NCBI GenBank assembly: GCA_910586745.1
Contig: CAJUJZ010000137.1
Location: 1-5,813, forward strand
Reading direction: 5' to 3'
Source: an uncultured Mucispirillum sp.
GTDB lineage: Bacteria; Chrysiogenota; Deferribacteres; Deferribacterales; Mucispirillaceae
DNA length: 5,813 nt
How positions within the stretch are numbered: position 1 is the stretch's first letter; each line of letters begins with the position of its first letter. The notes beneath the pieces are model-generated. The model had not been told where the DNA came from and ran no database searches. It saw only the letters and a program-made list of their open reading frames with translations. The position numbers were made by a program, and so were the translations under genes. Positions 5,679 through 5,813 of the stretch are shown here, piece by piece.

Positions 5679-5813
5679 TTATTTTTTTAAGTTATTTAAT
5701 GCAGAGCCTGCTTTAAACCATTCTATCTGCTGTATATTATATGTATGGTTTACTTTAAATGTGTCTATTTTGCTGTCAGCATGTTTTAAAGTAACTGTAA
5801 GCTCTTTGTTAGG
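5679..5813 (-). CDS. acn: Aconitate hydratase, C-terminal end only (5' part outside window)
   Basis: Only the last 44 residues are in the window, read on the - strand and ending at TAA 5679-5681. The tail contains FKVNHTYN followed by QQIEWFKAGSALNNL, which matches the characteristic C-terminus of mitochondrial-type aconitases (the swivel domain end, typically an IEWF.AGSALN motif). Aconitase isomerises citrate to isocitrate with a 4Fe-4S cluster; the cluster cysteines and catalytic residues are outside the window and cannot be checked. Its place 9 nt upstream of icd and one gene from gltA gives the full citrate-to-2-oxoglutarate series and strongly supports the call. The operon promoter must lie beyond the window or upstream of acn. 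I give the generic symbol, since acnA, acnB or another class cannot be settled from this fragment alone. Confidence 0.85.
   Translation of the reverse strand, partial: PNKELTVTLKHADSKIDTFKVNHTYNIQQIEWFKAGSALNNLKK

Noticed and set aside
1..5813. A novel defence, mobile or RNA system in the window
   Set aside because: I looked for direct repeats, terminal inverted repeats, transposase or integrase motifs, tRNA-like folds and reverse transcriptase motifs on both strands and found none. The genes are conserved housekeeping functions.

Overview
The window is AT-rich, low-GC bacterial DNA (roughly one third G+C by eye) with tightly packed, conserved housekeeping genes. I cannot name the organism with confidence. 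The base composition, the E. coli-type isocitrate dehydrogenase and a mitochondrial-type aconitase tail beside citrate synthase would fit a low-GC anaerobe such as a Mucispirillum-like member of the Deferribacteres. A clostridial or other low-GC lineage is not excluded.

Left half (1-2453, + strand): four genes that overlap one another by 7, 13 and 1 nt and so look like one translationally coupled operon. They are the C-terminal part of prmA (ribosomal protein L11 methyltransferase), a PPP-family metallophosphatase, rsmE (16S rRNA m3U1498 methyltransferase) and tadA (tRNA adenosine-34 deaminase). Three of the four modify the translation apparatus. The phosphatase is the member whose role cannot be read from the sequence.

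Middle (2443-3014): there is no intact gene of normal size. The - strand carries what looks like the decayed 3' part of an ankyrin-repeat gene. A 69-codon open stretch overlaps the tadA 3' end, and a second ankyrin-like stretch lies upstream in another frame. Further upstream that second frame continues through two in-frame stops. Next to it sits a clear intrinsic terminator for the genes on the right.

Right half (3015-5813, - strand): an operon reading acn (only the last 44 codons are in the window), then icd, then gltA, with gaps of 9 and 12 nt and the terminator 15 nt after gltA. Together these genes run the oxidative first third of the TCA cycle, from oxaloacetate plus acetyl-CoA through citrate and isocitrate to 2-oxoglutarate. 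They feed glutamate synthesis and, if the cycle is complete, respiration. The isocitrate dehydrogenase carries Asp-Ile where the E. coli NADP enzyme has Lys-Tyr, which points to NAD rather than NADP.

I see no CRISPR array, insertion sequence, tRNA, rRNA or obvious defence system. Most of the window is ordinary. The points worth a second look are the cofactor signature in icd, the ankyrin remnant, the phosphatase embedded in the translation operon, and the lack of a visible terminator after tadA.
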